Assembly (NCBI GenBank): GCA_019058315.1
Contig: JAHPZH010000005.1
Location: 248,001 to 312,000, forward strand
DNA: 64,000 bases
Direction: 5' to 3'
Origin: Candidatus Helarchaeota archaeon
Lineage (GTDB): Archaea; Asgardarchaeota; Lokiarchaeia; Helarchaeales; RDOG01
Within the stretch, counting starts at the first letter, position 1. Each line of letters starts with the position of its first letter. Shown one piece after another: positions 7,946 to 17,463 of this stretch. The position numbers and the translations under genes were made by a program. The notes beneath the pieces are model-generated. The model had not been told where the DNA came from. It made no database searches and saw only the letters and a program-made list of their open reading frames with translations.

Positions 7946-9871
7946 TTATTCCAATATTTCGTAAAGCACTTTTCCTTGCGCAGTTTTCGGAATTGGAATT
8001 TTCAATAAATTAGCTATTGTCGGAGCTATATCGATTAAATTTGCTGGATCTTTTAATTCATAACCTTTTTTTATCCCTGGTCCATTAATTATAAGAGGAA
8101 CACTAATAGAATAATTTCCAAGTGTAGCATCAGGAAGATAATAAGCATGAGCAGCATAATTTACTACTGCATTATAGGCTTCTGGTTTAACTAAAAGATC
8201 AGGCGGTTGTTCAGCCGCATTAAGTTGTTCCATTCTAGCATCGAATAACATATATGGGGGGTTAAGAAAATAAACCACGTCACCTACTTTTTCTCCATTC
8301 TGCCCTAGATGATCAGCTTCTTCTTTTCGAAGTGCAAGGTGAACGATTTTATTTCCTGTTTCAGGATCCCTCATTTGATACAGCGTCTGAATTATCTTAT
8401 CTCTCACTGATTCATATTCTGAAGGACTTACAATTCCATGAGGATCTCTCCCCTTAAGATTGACCCATATATATGAAGGCTCTAAATAAGGAAATGCAAC
8501 TGTATTTTTCCAATCAACAACAAATTTTTGATCATTTTTATTCCATTTATAAGTTAAAAGATTTGATCTAACGAAAGCTAATGGAATATTCACAACTCTC
8601 CAAGCGGGAAGTGCGCCATGGTCTGATAAAAAAATGACAATTGTCTCTTTATCAACACAATTTTTCAATAGATCTCCAACAAGATCATCAATTATATGGT
8701 AAGCGGTTTGTACATGTTCCCAAGCTCTTTCAGCAGCTTTTTCAGTAAAAAAAGGAGATTTTTCATAAAGTTGAGCAAGAGTTCTATGGTTGACACTATC
8801 AAGGATATGGATATGAAAGATACATAAATCCCAGTCTAATTTTTTCTTAGAATACTCTATAGCTCGCGTGAGAGTATATGTTTCTCTCCCAGCATATGAT
8901 AAAAATGATTTGACTTTTCCTTCTATCATGTAGTCAACTTTTTGTTGCTTCACAAAGTCGTATATATCGTAGACCATTGCATTCCTAATAATTTCTTCAC
9001 CAAATTTCTCAGAAGTTGTCCAACCTTTAGTGTTATAAACACTTGTAAGTTGAAACCTTAATTGACTACCATCACGTGCTAATTCTAGTAATTGAATTTT
9101 TAAGAGACAAGGTAATATTCCATGAATTGTTGAAACATCAAAGGAGATCCAATCACTCCATCCTTCGACCTTAATATTTTGCCATTTTTCTTCAAAATTT
9201 ATAGGCAAAGTTAGAGAATCAAACCCCTTTCCACTGCTATCTATTAAATAAGCATTAAATTTAATGGCTTCTTTTATATTTTCATTTTTAATCTCAATAG
9301 TAATTTGAAATAATGGAGATTTACTATCAAATTTATTCGGTTCTTCTGACCTAATGATCTGGGTAGAGGGATTTGGGGAATCTTTAGTATAAGTAAATTT
9401 ATTTGGATAAGTTATTGTTCTTGGGAGTGATTCTGGAAGAGGCCAAGTAAGTAGACTCATGACACCATTTTTAAAATTACTGGGCCAACCTCCCGGATAA
9501 TTCAAAACAAAAGGAGTTAGTCCATGTTTATCTGCAACATCCCAAATATACTCAGCACCACAATGACGTGAGAGTGAAGACCTTGATCTAATCTTGAGAC
9601 CATAGTCAAATGGTTCACCTGGAATATGTAAATAAAAACTGGTTGCTCCATGAACAGCAGTGGTAGCCCCAGTGGCTATAGTGGTCCAGTTTGTAGGAGT
9701 ATCACATGGTGGACATGAAAGTCCTTCTCCTATTACTCCACCTTCAACTAACTTACTAATATTAGGTAAGGATCCTTCTCCAATAAATTTTCTAATTAAA
9801 TAAGGTATTGCTTGATCTACTCCAATTAATAAAACCTTGTTAGAAGTCAACTTTTTTACCGTGAAACCCAT
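7946..9871 (-). CDS. Alkaline phosphatase superfamily hydrolase (type I phosphodiesterase/nucleotide pyrophosphatase-like)
   Basis: A 641-residue protein. The N-terminal metal-site strand LLIGVDQAIP is followed by the nucleophile region TPTNWTTIATGA (Thr predicted near residue 60). HIHILDSVNHR and IVIFLSDHGALPAW supply the later Asp/His metal ligands. The superfamily hydrolyses phosphate mono- or diesters with two metal ions; the substrate could be a nucleotide or a phospholipid-type compound. There is no signal peptide, so a cytoplasmic role is likely. ATG 9871 overlaps the upstream SDR by 16 bases; TTG 9850 just after the SDR stop is an alternative start. The overlap indicates translational coupling. 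Confidence 0.8.
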   Translation of the reverse strand: MGFTVKKLTSNKVLLIGVDQAIPYLIRKFIGEGSLPNISKLVEGGVIGEGLSCPPCDTPTNWTTIATGATTAVHGATSFYLHIPGEPFDYGLKIRSRSSLSRHCGAEYIWDVADKHGLTPFVLNYPGGWPSNFKNGVMSLLTWPLPESLPRTITYPNKFTYTKDSPNPSTQIIRSEEPNKFDSKSPLFQITIEIKNENIKEAIKFNAYLIDSSGKGFDSLTLPINFEEKWQNIKVEGWSDWISFDVSTIHGILPCLLKIQLLELARDGSQLRFQLTSVYNTKGWTTSEKFGEEIIRNAMVYDIYDFVKQQKVDYMIEGKVKSFLSYAGRETYTLTRAIEYSKKKLDWDLCIFHIHILDSVNHRTLAQLYEKSPFFTEKAAERAWEHVQTAYHIIDDLVGDLLKNCVDKETIVIFLSDHGALPAWRVVNIPLAFVRSNLLTYKWNKNDQKFVVDWKNTVAFPYLEPSYIWVNLKGRDPHGIVSPSEYESVRDKIIQTLYQMRDPETGNKIVHLALRKEEADHLGQNGEKVGDVVYFLNPPYMLFDARMEQLNAAEQPPDLLVKPEAYNAVVNYAAHAYYLPDATLGNYSISVPLIINGPGIKKGYELKDPANLIDIAPTIANLLKIPIPKTAQGKVLYEILE

Positions 9872-10638
9872 CCACCATCTACTAAAATATCTGCTCCGGT
9901 CATATACGATGAATCCTCACTTGCTAGAAATAAAATAACTTTCGCAACTTCCATAGGATCTGCCCAACGTCCCATGACACCCTCTTCTTCAAACTCCTTT
10001 TTAACAACTTCAAAATCTACGCCCCTTTCGCGAGCATTTTTTGCAACATCACTTCTTAGCATTGGAGTGTCTGTGGCACCAGGACTAACAGAATTAACGC
10101 GAACATTAAATGGTGCTAAGTCTAATGCCAAGGCTCTGGTCATCCCGAGAACTCCTGCTTTTGTAGAACAATAATTGGCATGATTAACTTGTCCAATATG
10201 TCCTGCCACAGATGCAAGATTTACTATTACACCAGATTTTTGTTTTTTAAAAGTTGGTATAGTATATTTACAGCAAAAAAAGGTTCCCTTTAAATTAACA
10301 TTAATAAGTAAATCATAATCTTCTTCATTGAATTCTTCTGGCAGCCCTACGCGTACAACTCCTGCATTATTGATCAATAGATCTATACGTCCATATTTTT
10401 TCAATATTTGTTCAATAGCATCAGCTACAGCGCTAGATTTAGAAACATCAAGATTAATAAATTCAGCTTTTGCGCTTGGAACTTCATTTTTAATTAAATT
10501 GACTGTTTCTTCTCCACCCTTTTGATCTATATCTGCAAGTATTTGAATAGCACCCTCTTTTGCAAATAAGATGGCAGTTGCACGTCCAATACCTGAAGAA
10601 GCACCTGTCAAAAGAGTAATTTTATCTTTTAATTTCAT
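9856..10638 (-). CDS. Short-chain dehydrogenase/reductase (SDR)
   Basis: A 260-residue classical SDR. TGASSGIG (about residues 11-18) binds the nucleotide, LADID at the end of beta 2 favours NAD(H), and NNAG sits near residue 90. The catalytic Ser is in NLASVAG and the Tyr/Lys pair in NYCSTKAG. It is of normal length and looks fully active, acting on an alcohol or ketone, possibly a 3-hydroxyacyl-CoA. The start follows AGGAG at about eight bases. It is the first gene of an operon with the overlapping phosphatase-superfamily gene. The substrate cannot be assigned. Confidence 0.88.
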   Translation of the reverse strand: MKLKDKITLLTGASSGIGRATAILFAKEGAIQILADIDQKGGEETVNLIKNEVPSAKAEFINLDVSKSSAVADAIEQILKKYGRIDLLINNAGVVRVGLPEEFNEEDYDLLINVNLKGTFFCCKYTIPTFKKQKSGVIVNLASVAGHIGQVNHANYCSTKAGVLGMTRALALDLAPFNVRVNSVSPGATDTPMLRSDVAKNARERGVDFEVVKKEFEEEGVMGRWADPMEVAKVILFLASEDSSYMTGADILVDGGWVSR

Positions 10639-10768
10639 AATTTTTACTCCTAATCAAATATCTTAATCATTTATATTTAATTTTTTCAAGATAGATTATC
10701 TGATTTGAACTTTTAATTGTCTATCTAGGACTTATTTAAATCCAAAATCTTCTTTATCCATGAACATT

Positions 10769-11941
10769 CTATTTGAAAATACTAAAAATCAAATTTTTCA
10801 TTTTTTCAGTTTCAAATAAACCAACATTACCTCTCCAATTCTCAAGTTCCTTTTTATAAGTTGATTCAAACATATCAATAAATTTGATTAATTTCTCATG
10901 AATTAAAGGTGTTTGCTCAGCTACGAATAATACTCCAAAAACATGTTTTCCATGTTTAAATAATAAAATTAAATCCCCAAAATCTACTGTATTTACAGTC
11001 TTACCCAAAACATAAGAATCCTCCAGACCGTAAGCTATTGAATAAATAAAACCACCTAATAAAAGTTTTTTTGAAGAAAAGGTTTCAGAATATTGACCTT
11101 TCTTAAAGTCAATATCATATATCAATTGTCCATTATTTCTAATCAAGTAGAGAGATTTAACACTAAAGTAAGCAGTTATTGATTCAATATAATCTGGGAA
11201 TATAATAGTGAAAGAAGCTGCAAAAACCAAGATAAATGCAACAAAAAATAAGTCAACTGTAAATAATTCTACAGTATTTGGGGAAGTAAAGTAAATTCCA
11301 ATAATTAAAAATCTTTCTACTATAATTGTACAAAAAATAAAACAAAATTGAGCAAATACTATTAATAACCGCTTATTTTTGATTTCTTTTAAAAAATTGA
11401 TGGTAAGGTAAATTAGATAGATGGCAAAAAAAATAACAAAAAAGAAAATAATAAGATATTGAGTTTGGTCGGTTTGATAGGTATAAAATCCAATCTCATT
11501 GGGTGAAATTTCATAAATACCAAACATATTTACTAGGAAAAAAAATCCTGATAAAAATACATAAAAAAATACTATTGTGTATATTAAAAATTCTTTTTTT
11601 AATTCATGACCACTCAATTTATTTATAACAACGACCATTTGAAATGTTATAGGGACACTAAGATAAATAAGGGCTATTTTTACAATATAATTAAATTTAT
11701 CCATAAATTCTGGAACAAAACCTATAAGATGAATTGTGAGTATCCTATAACAATCAAAAACAATCCCATATCCAACACTAAATAAAAATAACATTAAATA
11801 TTGATTGATCTGGGTAATATGCTTTAAATTCTGTATAAAACTATTTATAATAATTATTGAATAGGAAATTAAAATCGTAATGGTTAAGCTTAAGATAAAT
11901 ATATTCAAATACAAACACCATAAAATGTTAAATTGTCCCAA
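10769..11941 (-). CDS. Seven-helix membrane protein with a Roadblock/longin-like C-terminal domain
   Basis: A 390-residue protein. The N-terminal 240 residues contain about seven transmembrane segments. From about residue 255 a soluble alpha/beta domain follows: a strand LYLIRNNGQLIYDIDF, a helix LLGGFIYSIAYGLED, a strand pair DLILLFKHGKHVFGVLFVAE, then a long amphipathic helix rich in KFIDMFESTYKKELENW. This layout matches Roadblock/longin-like sensor domains common in Asgard archaea, which in eukaryotes act as platforms for small GTPases. A membrane-tethered GTPase scaffold is an inference; no GTPase gene is nearby. It is a single gene. Confidence 0.6.
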   Translation of the reverse strand: MGQFNILWCLYLNIFILSLTITILISYSIIIINSFIQNLKHITQINQYLMLFLFSVGYGIVFDCYRILTIHLIGFVPEFMDKFNYIVKIALIYLSVPITFQMVVVINKLSGHELKKEFLIYTIVFFYVFLSGFFFLVNMFGIYEISPNEIGFYTYQTDQTQYLIIFFFVIFFAIYLIYLTINFLKEIKNKRLLIVFAQFCFIFCTIIVERFLIIGIYFTSPNTVELFTVDLFFVAFILVFAASFTIIFPDYIESITAYFSVKSLYLIRNNGQLIYDIDFKKGQYSETFSSKKLLLGGFIYSIAYGLEDSYVLGKTVNTVDFGDLILLFKHGKHVFGVLFVAEQTPLIHEKLIKFIDMFESTYKKELENWRGNVGLFETEKMKNLIFSIFK

Positions 11942-12098
11942 TTCAATAATTTTTTAAATAACGAATCTCCTTATGACCAGATTTCTCATAAAATAACCTA
12001 TCAAATTTTAATATTAATTTTATAATTTATTTAATTTTACAATCAATTTAAAAAAAATTCAAATTCCTTATTCAATAAAATTTAGAATGTGAATAACC

Positions 12099-12338
12099 AT
12101 GAAACCCCCAATTTGTGAAATATGTGATAAGAGAATGGACGAATTTGACGATTGTGGACTAGTATATTTCAAAAAGCGACCAAGTGATCTTGAGTGGGAC
12201 AAGAAGGCAGAACAACCAGGTTTTGTAGGCCATCCACCGTACGCTGCATGGTTTTGCAAAGAGCACTACGAAGAGGCAAAAAAATTTGAACATTTAACAA
12301 TTTCAGAAGCACTGCAAAAGATAAAAGAGAAAACTTAA
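12099..12338 (+). CDS. Small putative zinc-binding protein
   Basis: A 79-residue protein starting MKPPICEICDKRM. The CxxC near residues 6-9 and a later WFCKEHYEEA (about residues 51-60) could form a treble-clef-like zinc site using Cys and His. The middle is polar with aromatic residues. No named family is recognised. It lies between a divergent membrane-sensor gene and a convergent acetyltransferase gene whose end is 4 bases away. Confidence 0.6.
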   Translation: MKPPICEICDKRMDEFDDCGLVYFKKRPSDLEWDKKAEQPGFVGHPPYAAWFCKEHYEEAKKFEHLTISEALQKIKEKT

Positions 12339-12342
12339 ATTA

Positions 12343-12789
12343 TTAAATATCCTTCTCAAATAATACTTTTTCTTCAAATCCTAATTTTTTATAAAATCTA
12401 ATTGCTTTCTTATTCTCAAGCTCTGTACTAACTTCAATTTCACAACAGCCAAGTTTCTTACATTGTTCAATAACCCCTTCTACCAGATATTGACCAATCC
12501 CTTTATTTTGATAATCTTGACTAACAATCAGCTCATCAATTAATCCAGATAAACCCGAATGTAGGAGTGTTTTCCGGATTATAAAGGTAATAAAACCTAC
12601 TACCCTGTTATCAATTTCAGCAATTAAAAATTTGGAATTTGAATCCTTTAACATATCTTTAAAATTATTAATAGCTATGTCTTTCTCAATGCCTTCCTTG
12701 TTGTTTAGAGAAGCAATAAGTTCATTTATTAAATTTTCAACAAATAGTAGGTCTTTTTCTACTGCATTTCTAATTACTATGTTATTCAT
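12343..12789 (-). CDS. GNAT-family N-acetyltransferase
   Basis: A protein of about 148 residues in the GNAT fold. The central strand FLIAEIDNRVVGFITFII leads to the acetyl-CoA pyrophosphate loop QDYQNKGIGQYLVE (motif A, Q/RxxGxG/A). ENKKAIRFYKKLGF closes the domain and is the classic C-terminal motif. It transfers acetyl groups to an amine of unknown identity. The frame extends to TTG 12801, but ATG 12789 (MNNIVIRN) gives the usual family start. It is followed upstream by a second GNAT and an alpha/beta hydrolase on the same strand with 10-20 base gaps, forming a three-gene unit. Confidence 0.8.
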   Translation of the reverse strand: MNNIVIRNAVEKDLLFVENLINELIASLNNKEGIEKDIAINNFKDMLKDSNSKFLIAEIDNRVVGFITFIIRKTLLHSGLSGLIDELIVSQDYQNKGIGQYLVEGVIEQCKKLGCCEIEVSTELENKKAIRFYKKLGFEEKVLFEKDI

Positions 12790-12807
12790 ACAAATCAACA
12801 AATTATT

Positions 12808-13239
12808 TTAAATTTCTAATTCCATGATATAACTTGAAATTTTGAACTTGAATTTTTCATATAATTTTATGGCAGTTTCGTTCCGTTTTTGGACAGTTAA
12901 TCTAATTAGACCTCCTCCCTCCTTTTTTATATAATTTAAACTCTCTTCCAGTAATTTTTCACCTATTTTTCTATTTCTCCATTTCTCATTAACTGCAATC
13001 GGTCCGAAATACCAATGGCCTTTTAATATAAAACTCGCGAAACCAACTATTTCATCCTTTTCTAAAGCTACTAAAATATCCCCAGGAATATTTAGTTTCG
13101 TGAATCTTTTAACATCTTTTTTGAATTTATTAGTAGTATATTCAATATTATCTGTTTTATCTTTAAAATTTTCAATATAAATATTAATTATTTCATCTAA
13201 TTCTTCCATTTTAAAAGCTCGAATGGTAACCATATTCAT
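12808..13239 (-). CDS. GNAT-family N-acetyltransferase
   Basis: A 143-residue GNAT protein: DILVALEKDEIVGFASFIL strand pair, then NEKWRNRKIGEKLLEES as the acetyl-CoA loop (RxxxIG), and RNETAIKLYEKFKF as the C-terminal helix-strand motif. It is distinct in sequence from the neighbouring GNAT, so this is not a recent tandem duplication. Two in-frame ATGs near 13239 and 13233 are possible. It is the second gene of the hydrolase-GNAT-GNAT unit. Confidence 0.8.
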   Translation of the reverse strand: MNMVTIRAFKMEELDEIINIYIENFKDKTDNIEYTTNKFKKDVKRFTKLNIPGDILVALEKDEIVGFASFILKGHWYFGPIAVNEKWRNRKIGEKLLEESLNYIKKEGGGLIRLTVQKRNETAIKLYEKFKFKISSYIMELEI

Positions 13240-13251
13240 TCAACTCGAAAA

Positions 13252-13725
13252 TCAGATATGTTTAAAATATTGACTCCAATCGATAGATTTGACTGTGGAA
13301 TGAAGCATATGGTCATCATCCACAAGATGATAAGTTAAATTAGTAAAAAGCTCCTCGGCACGTTTACGAGTGGCTTCAATTGAAACTATCTGATCATTTT
13401 TACCATGATAAAGGACCACAGGAATATTTATAGACTTACAAGATTGGAGTTTTGAATGAGTCAATACTGGTGCAAGAAGAATTAGCCGATCTACGCTATC
13501 AGGATTTTCACATGTATAAAGTGTACCCATAAATCCCCCATAACTCGAACCTATAATGATCCAATGCTTTTTTTCACTTAGAATATTCTTTAATTGGTTT
13601 ATTTTTTCTTCTTCAGTTCCTACAAAATCTGGTGTAAGACAAGTGGGTAAGATACTTCGAAAGAAATTCCCCTTAAATCCTTGTCCTGAGGAAATTAGAC
13701 CATGTACAAAAATTACATTTAGCAT
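13252..13725 (-). CDS. Small alpha/beta hydrolase (esterase-like)
   Basis: A 157-residue alpha/beta hydrolase of compact type. VIFVHGLISSGQGF gives the oxyanion-side HG motif near residue 8. IIGSSYGGFMG (about residue 58) is the nucleophile elbow GxSxGG. LYHGKNDQIVS provides the Asp, and VDDDHMLH the catalytic His near the C-terminus. The complete triad suggests an active hydrolase of esterase/thioesterase type; the substrate is unknown. It is first in the unit with the two GNAT genes and diverges from the oxidoreductase gene. Confidence 0.8.
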   Translation of the reverse strand: MLNVIFVHGLISSGQGFKGNFFRSILPTCLTPDFVGTEEEKINQLKNILSEKKHWIIIGSSYGGFMGTLYTCENPDSVDRLILLAPVLTHSKLQSCKSINIPVVLYHGKNDQIVSIEATRKRAEELFTNLTYHLVDDDHMLHSTVKSIDWSQYFKHI

Positions 13726-13836
13726 ATGGTATTATTACAATTAAATTATTTAAAAAATGGATTAATTAAAAATCAATTATTATATCTTATTGGTATTTGT
13801 TATTCATACAATTTTACTTTTGATGAGGAAAAATTC

Positions 13837-14982
13837 ATGGATATTGTAAAATTTGGTATAATTGGATGTGGAATGGCGGCGAGGTTTCATATTTTAGGAA
13901 TGAGAAATGTTTCTAATCCCCCTTTGAAATTTGTAGCTGCCCATGATATTAATGAGAAAATATTAACCCGATTTTCAAAAGCACATAAATTAACTCCTTA
14001 TAATAAATTAGAAGATTTGCTTCAAAGTGATATTGACGCTGTGTTGATATTACTTCCACATTATTTGCATGCCAGAGTAACTAAAGCAGCTGCGGAAGCT
14101 GGGAAACATGTATTGTGTGAAAAGCCCATGGCACCTACACTTGAAGAATGTGATGAAATGATAACAGTTACAAAAAAAGCTGGTGTAGAATTCATGATTG
14201 CAGAAAATCACCGTTTTCTCCCTGCTCACCTGTATATAAAAGATTTACTAGAGCGGGATTTTATTGGAGATGTTTTTCTCATTAATACTTATGAAGGTGC
14301 ATATGACGATCCCGAACATTTCCTCAATCCCGATATTTGGCATTTTACTTACGATAAGGGGGGCGGTGGAGTCTTAGCGGATCAGGGAGCTCATAAATTT
14401 GCTTTATTAAATTGGTTACTTGATGATACAGTTGAATCAGCACAGGCATGGTGTGCAAAGACATTAAATAGTCCTCCAAATAAAGGTGAAGATAATGCAA
14501 TAATTTTTTTACGATTTAGAAAAGGTGCTATTGCAGAAATTACAGTTTCAACAAGTGCTATCCATACACCATATAATTCAACAGAATTACATGGAACTAA
14601 AGGTTCTATAATCGAAAATCACCAATGGGAGAATCCAGTTAAGATATTTTCATCACATAAGGAAGCAGAGACAAAAGGTTTTTTTTACGGACCAAAAGAA
14701 CCTCCAGAACATGGTCCATTTCCAAAATATTACATAATATCTGCTCGAAATGAAGATTCACATTTTGCCGAATGTGTATTAAACAATAAAAAACCAGAAT
14801 TTACTCCTGAAAATGCCAAAGAAGCAGTCGCTTCAATACTACTTGCTTATCTTTCAGTTAAAAAAGGTACTATGACTAAAATGGATGAATTAAAAAAAAT
14901 GGCCAAAATGGAAGGAACTAAAAGCATTTTAAATGGTTTAGAAGAATTTATGCAAAAGAATTATGAAAATTTGAATTGGTAA
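13837..14982 (+). CDS. Gfo/Idh/MocA-family oxidoreductase
   Basis: A 381-residue NAD(P)-dependent sugar-type dehydrogenase. GIIGCGMAARFH (about residues 7-18) is the Rossmann glycine motif, CEKPMAPTLEECDEM near 94 carries the EKP catalytic Lys, and a DQGAHKFALLNWL helix near 190 has the conserved His. Such enzymes oxidise or reduce sugars and inositols or act in nucleotide-sugar modification. ATG 13837 follows GAGGA by seven bases and fits the family; the frame also reads upstream to 13726, which would give an unlikely 37-residue extension. The next gene, a PIG-L deacetylase, starts 14 bases after this stop, so the pair probably modifies an amino sugar. Confidence 0.85.
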   Translation: MDIVKFGIIGCGMAARFHILGMRNVSNPPLKFVAAHDINEKILTRFSKAHKLTPYNKLEDLLQSDIDAVLILLPHYLHARVTKAAAEAGKHVLCEKPMAPTLEECDEMITVTKKAGVEFMIAENHRFLPAHLYIKDLLERDFIGDVFLINTYEGAYDDPEHFLNPDIWHFTYDKGGGGVLADQGAHKFALLNWLLDDTVESAQAWCAKTLNSPPNKGEDNAIIFLRFRKGAIAEITVSTSAIHTPYNSTELHGTKGSIIENHQWENPVKIFSSHKEAETKGFFYGPKEPPEHGPFPKYYIISARNEDSHFAECVLNNKKPEFTPENAKEAVASILLAYLSVKKGTMTKMDELKKMAKMEGTKSILNGLEEFMQKNYENLNW

Positions 14983-14996
14983 GGGATTAAGAATTT

Positions 14997-15725
14997 ATGA
15001 ATAAACGCTATTCTTTCATCTGTGCTCACCCAGACGATCTGGAAATGATGGTAGGAGCTTTTATTCGACACGCTGTGAATAAAGGTAATGATGTAGAAAT
15101 AGCTTCTATGACAAAGGGAGAATGGGGAACATTAATTCCAGAATTAAAAGGGGAAAAATTAGCAAAAATTCGTGAGCGAGAACTTCAAAATGCTGCCAAG
15201 TTACATGGAATCCCCAAAAATAAAGTAAAATTTCTAGGGCTTATTGATGGAAATGTAACAGTTCCAAAAGCCATAAAAGTTCTTCGAAAATATTTCAAAG
15301 ATCGCAAACCTGATGTAATTTTTGTTCCTGAATATAATTTTTCTACTTATGTTCATGAAGATCATTTAAATACGGGGAAAGCCGCTTGCATACTTCTTAA
15401 AAAGGAGTTCGAATCCCAAAGACCGCTCATGTTTACATATCATTCATATAAAAATAATGTTTTTTTACGCACAAATATGCGTTCTACAGGAAAAGCCCTT
15501 GCAGAACATAAAACTCAATTTCAAGTCATTGGTTTTTTATTACCCTTTCGATATTTAATTGATTTATATCATGGGTTTCATTACCACCGACTCATGTTCA
15601 TGGAGGCATGTCGTCAAGTTTTTTTCAATAAAAAGATAAAAGTCACACTTTGGGATAGAATTCTTCATGCAGCTTTTAACCTCGGTAAATTTGTCTTTAA
15701 AGCTTGGAAACCAGAAAATATTTAA
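14997..15725 (+). CDS. PIG-L/LmbE-family deacetylase
   Basis: A 242-residue protein. CAHPDDLEMM near residue 10 is the AHPDDE-type metal and catalytic motif, and VHEDHLNTGKA near residue 117 supplies the second His site (HxDH). PIG-L enzymes remove N-acetyl groups from GlcNAc-containing substrates with zinc. No signal peptide is visible, so action is probably cytoplasmic, on a lipid- or nucleotide-linked sugar. It directly follows the Gfo/Idh/MocA gene. The start has AAGGGATTAAG upstream. The substrate is not known. Confidence 0.85.
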   Translation: MNKRYSFICAHPDDLEMMVGAFIRHAVNKGNDVEIASMTKGEWGTLIPELKGEKLAKIRERELQNAAKLHGIPKNKVKFLGLIDGNVTVPKAIKVLRKYFKDRKPDVIFVPEYNFSTYVHEDHLNTGKAACILLKKEFESQRPLMFTYHSYKNNVFLRTNMRSTGKALAEHKTQFQVIGFLLPFRYLIDLYHGFHYHRLMFMEACRQVFFNKKIKVTLWDRILHAAFNLGKFVFKAWKPENI

Positions 15726-15783
15726 TTTTATGAGATATTGAATTAAGGGCATTTTAAGAGTAAATGATGATTTTAAAACATTG

Positions 15784-16410
15784 TTAGTCAAGCATAAGAG
15801 TTGATATTTTACCATTTTTAATAGTAAATAAAGCACCTTTAGGTCCTACATTGCAAACCATAGAAGAGCCGATATATGCGATTTTTTGAACTTCTTCATG
15901 AACATGACCACAAATTACTAACAAAGGTTGGATTTTAGCAACTAAGTCTCTATATTCTGCAACACCAATATTTCTTCCATCATTACATAGATCAACAGTC
16001 TCAAATGGTGGAACATGAGAAATAATAATTAAATTTTCATTCTTTGGAACATTTTTTGAAATAATTCCATGTATCTCCGGGATATCCCGTTTAACATCAA
16101 ATTCATCTCCTCCCAATCCAATAAAATGAATTCCATTAAAAACCTTGATCTTTAGATGAATGTTTATCGCATTCTTAAGTTCAGTATTAGGATTCAGTTG
16201 TTCTTCAGAATTACCCCAAACAAATAATATAGGGGAATATTCCAGATTTTGAATCCTATTTTCAAGAAGTTTGATAGACCCACGATCTTGCAAGTCTCCA
16301 CATAATAAGAGAAGATCTGGTTTATATTGTTCTAGCTTTTTCTTTACATCGATATAATGATCTTTAAGGCCAAATAAACCATGAAAATCAGAAAAAGTTA
16401 AAATTTTCAT
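15784..16410 (-). CDS. Calcineurin-like metallophosphoesterase
   Basis: A protein of about 208 residues with all metallophosphoesterase motifs in order: FSDFHGLFG (DxH), LCGDLQDRG (GDxxDxG), VWGNSEEQ (GNxE, in place of GNHE), IISHVPPF, and CGHVHEEV (GHxH). It resembles the single-domain YfcE/ICC-like phosphoesterases that hydrolyse phosphodiesters with two metal ions. The frame is open to 16461, but ATG 16410 (MKILTFSD) begins directly at the first core strand and avoids overlap with the transporter gene, so it is preferred. It is downstream of the DMT transporter gene by 13 bases and probably cotranscribed. Confidence 0.85.
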   Translation of the reverse strand: MKILTFSDFHGLFGLKDHYIDVKKKLEQYKPDLLLLCGDLQDRGSIKLLENRIQNLEYSPILFVWGNSEEQLNPNTELKNAINIHLKIKVFNGIHFIGLGGDEFDVKRDIPEIHGIISKNVPKNENLIIISHVPPFETVDLCNDGRNIGVAEYRDLVAKIQPLLVICGHVHEEVQKIAYIGSSMVCNVGPKGALFTIKNGKISTLMLD

Positions 16411-16423
16411 ACTTAACTCAATT

Positions 16424-17362
16424 TTATTTAATTTTTTCAAGTTCTGCCTGTCTTTTTGCAAGTGTATACGAACTAATAAGAACTAGTCCTATTCCGACTG
16501 TTAAAAATATAATTGAAAGTAAATTAGGAATGGGTAGTAGATATACAATAATAAAATAAAATGGGGGCACTATTTGGATAGGAACTTGTTGAATTGGAAC
16601 CATATGGCTTGCTTTGGCAACCCTGAATGCCTCTTGGATTTTGGCAATACCTAACATATTCACTAAAACCAAAATAATACTAGCAGTGGTAAATATTAAC
16701 AATTCATCTAGAATAAATCTGCCACTTAGCACATGAGCAATCGTACCTAAAAGTGGGCTTATCCAAAAATTTGAGAGTGCGAACATAGTTCCAGAAAGAT
16801 TTGCCAAAAAAATTCCCTTATATATTCCTTTTCTTTGTAAAAGCTCACAAATTAATGCAAATAAAAATAAGATAATGGTAAAGATTGTAATCCTAATAAT
16901 TAAATCGATATTTAGAAAGTCTATTAAAGCAATTTTTATATCCATTCCACTAAATCCAATAAAAGCAATGGCTCCAATCATTAAAAAAATTCCAATTATT
17001 TCAGAAACTTCTAGTTCTTCTCCTAAAATTTTAATAGACCCTATTGCTAGTACTATTAAACCAGCAGCCATAAGACCAGGAATTAATGTCGGACCAATGT
17101 AGAGCTGTGCAAGCATAAAGAGTGCAGCTCCAACCCCCATTCCTGAAATTAATCCTAATAACCATATTGGATTTTTAATTAGGCTTCTCATTAATTTCGC
17201 CTCATCTGGAACTTTATTTACAACTATTTTTTGTAAGACTGCTCCTATATTGGAAAAAATGCCTGATAATATCGCCAAAAAAACTCCTATCCAATAATCC
17301 ATTAAATTTTTACCGAAAATTTCAGATAAAGTCTCAATAATTGCTTCTGCTAAATTTATCAT
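16424..17362 (-). CDS. DMT-superfamily (EamA/NIPA-like) transporter
   Basis: A 312-residue membrane protein with about nine or ten hydrophobic segments and an internal duplication typical of drug/metabolite transporters. The first segment reads GVFLAILSGIFSNIGAVLQK, as in NIPA/EamA proteins where the first helix is followed by a cation-rich loop. The helix around FRVAKASHMVPIQQVPIQI is a conserved feature of the NIPA-like branch. NIPA proteins in eukaryotes move magnesium, but archaeal substrates are unproven. The start has GGATG upstream. It is probably in one unit with the metallophosphoesterase. Confidence 0.7.
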   Translation of the reverse strand: MINLAEAIIETLSEIFGKNLMDYWIGVFLAILSGIFSNIGAVLQKIVVNKVPDEAKLMRSLIKNPIWLLGLISGMGVGAALFMLAQLYIGPTLIPGLMAAGLIVLAIGSIKILGEELEVSEIIGIFLMIGAIAFIGFSGMDIKIALIDFLNIDLIIRITIFTIILFLFALICELLQRKGIYKGIFLANLSGTMFALSNFWISPLLGTIAHVLSGRFILDELLIFTTASIILVLVNMLGIAKIQEAFRVAKASHMVPIQQVPIQIVPPFYFIIVYLLPIPNLLSIIFLTVGIGLVLISSYTLAKRQAELEKIK

Positions 17363-17463
17363 TTATACGCATCCATTTCTTTTTCTTATCCTAAAAAGAA
17401 ATTAAATACTTAAGAAGTGAGATTCAAATTTCTCCTTTAAAACCGCTGTTTATACCAAATGAA

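Noticed and set aside
12343..13239. Tandem duplication of GNAT genes
   Set aside because: The two acetyltransferases share only family motifs and differ elsewhere, so they are not recent copies.
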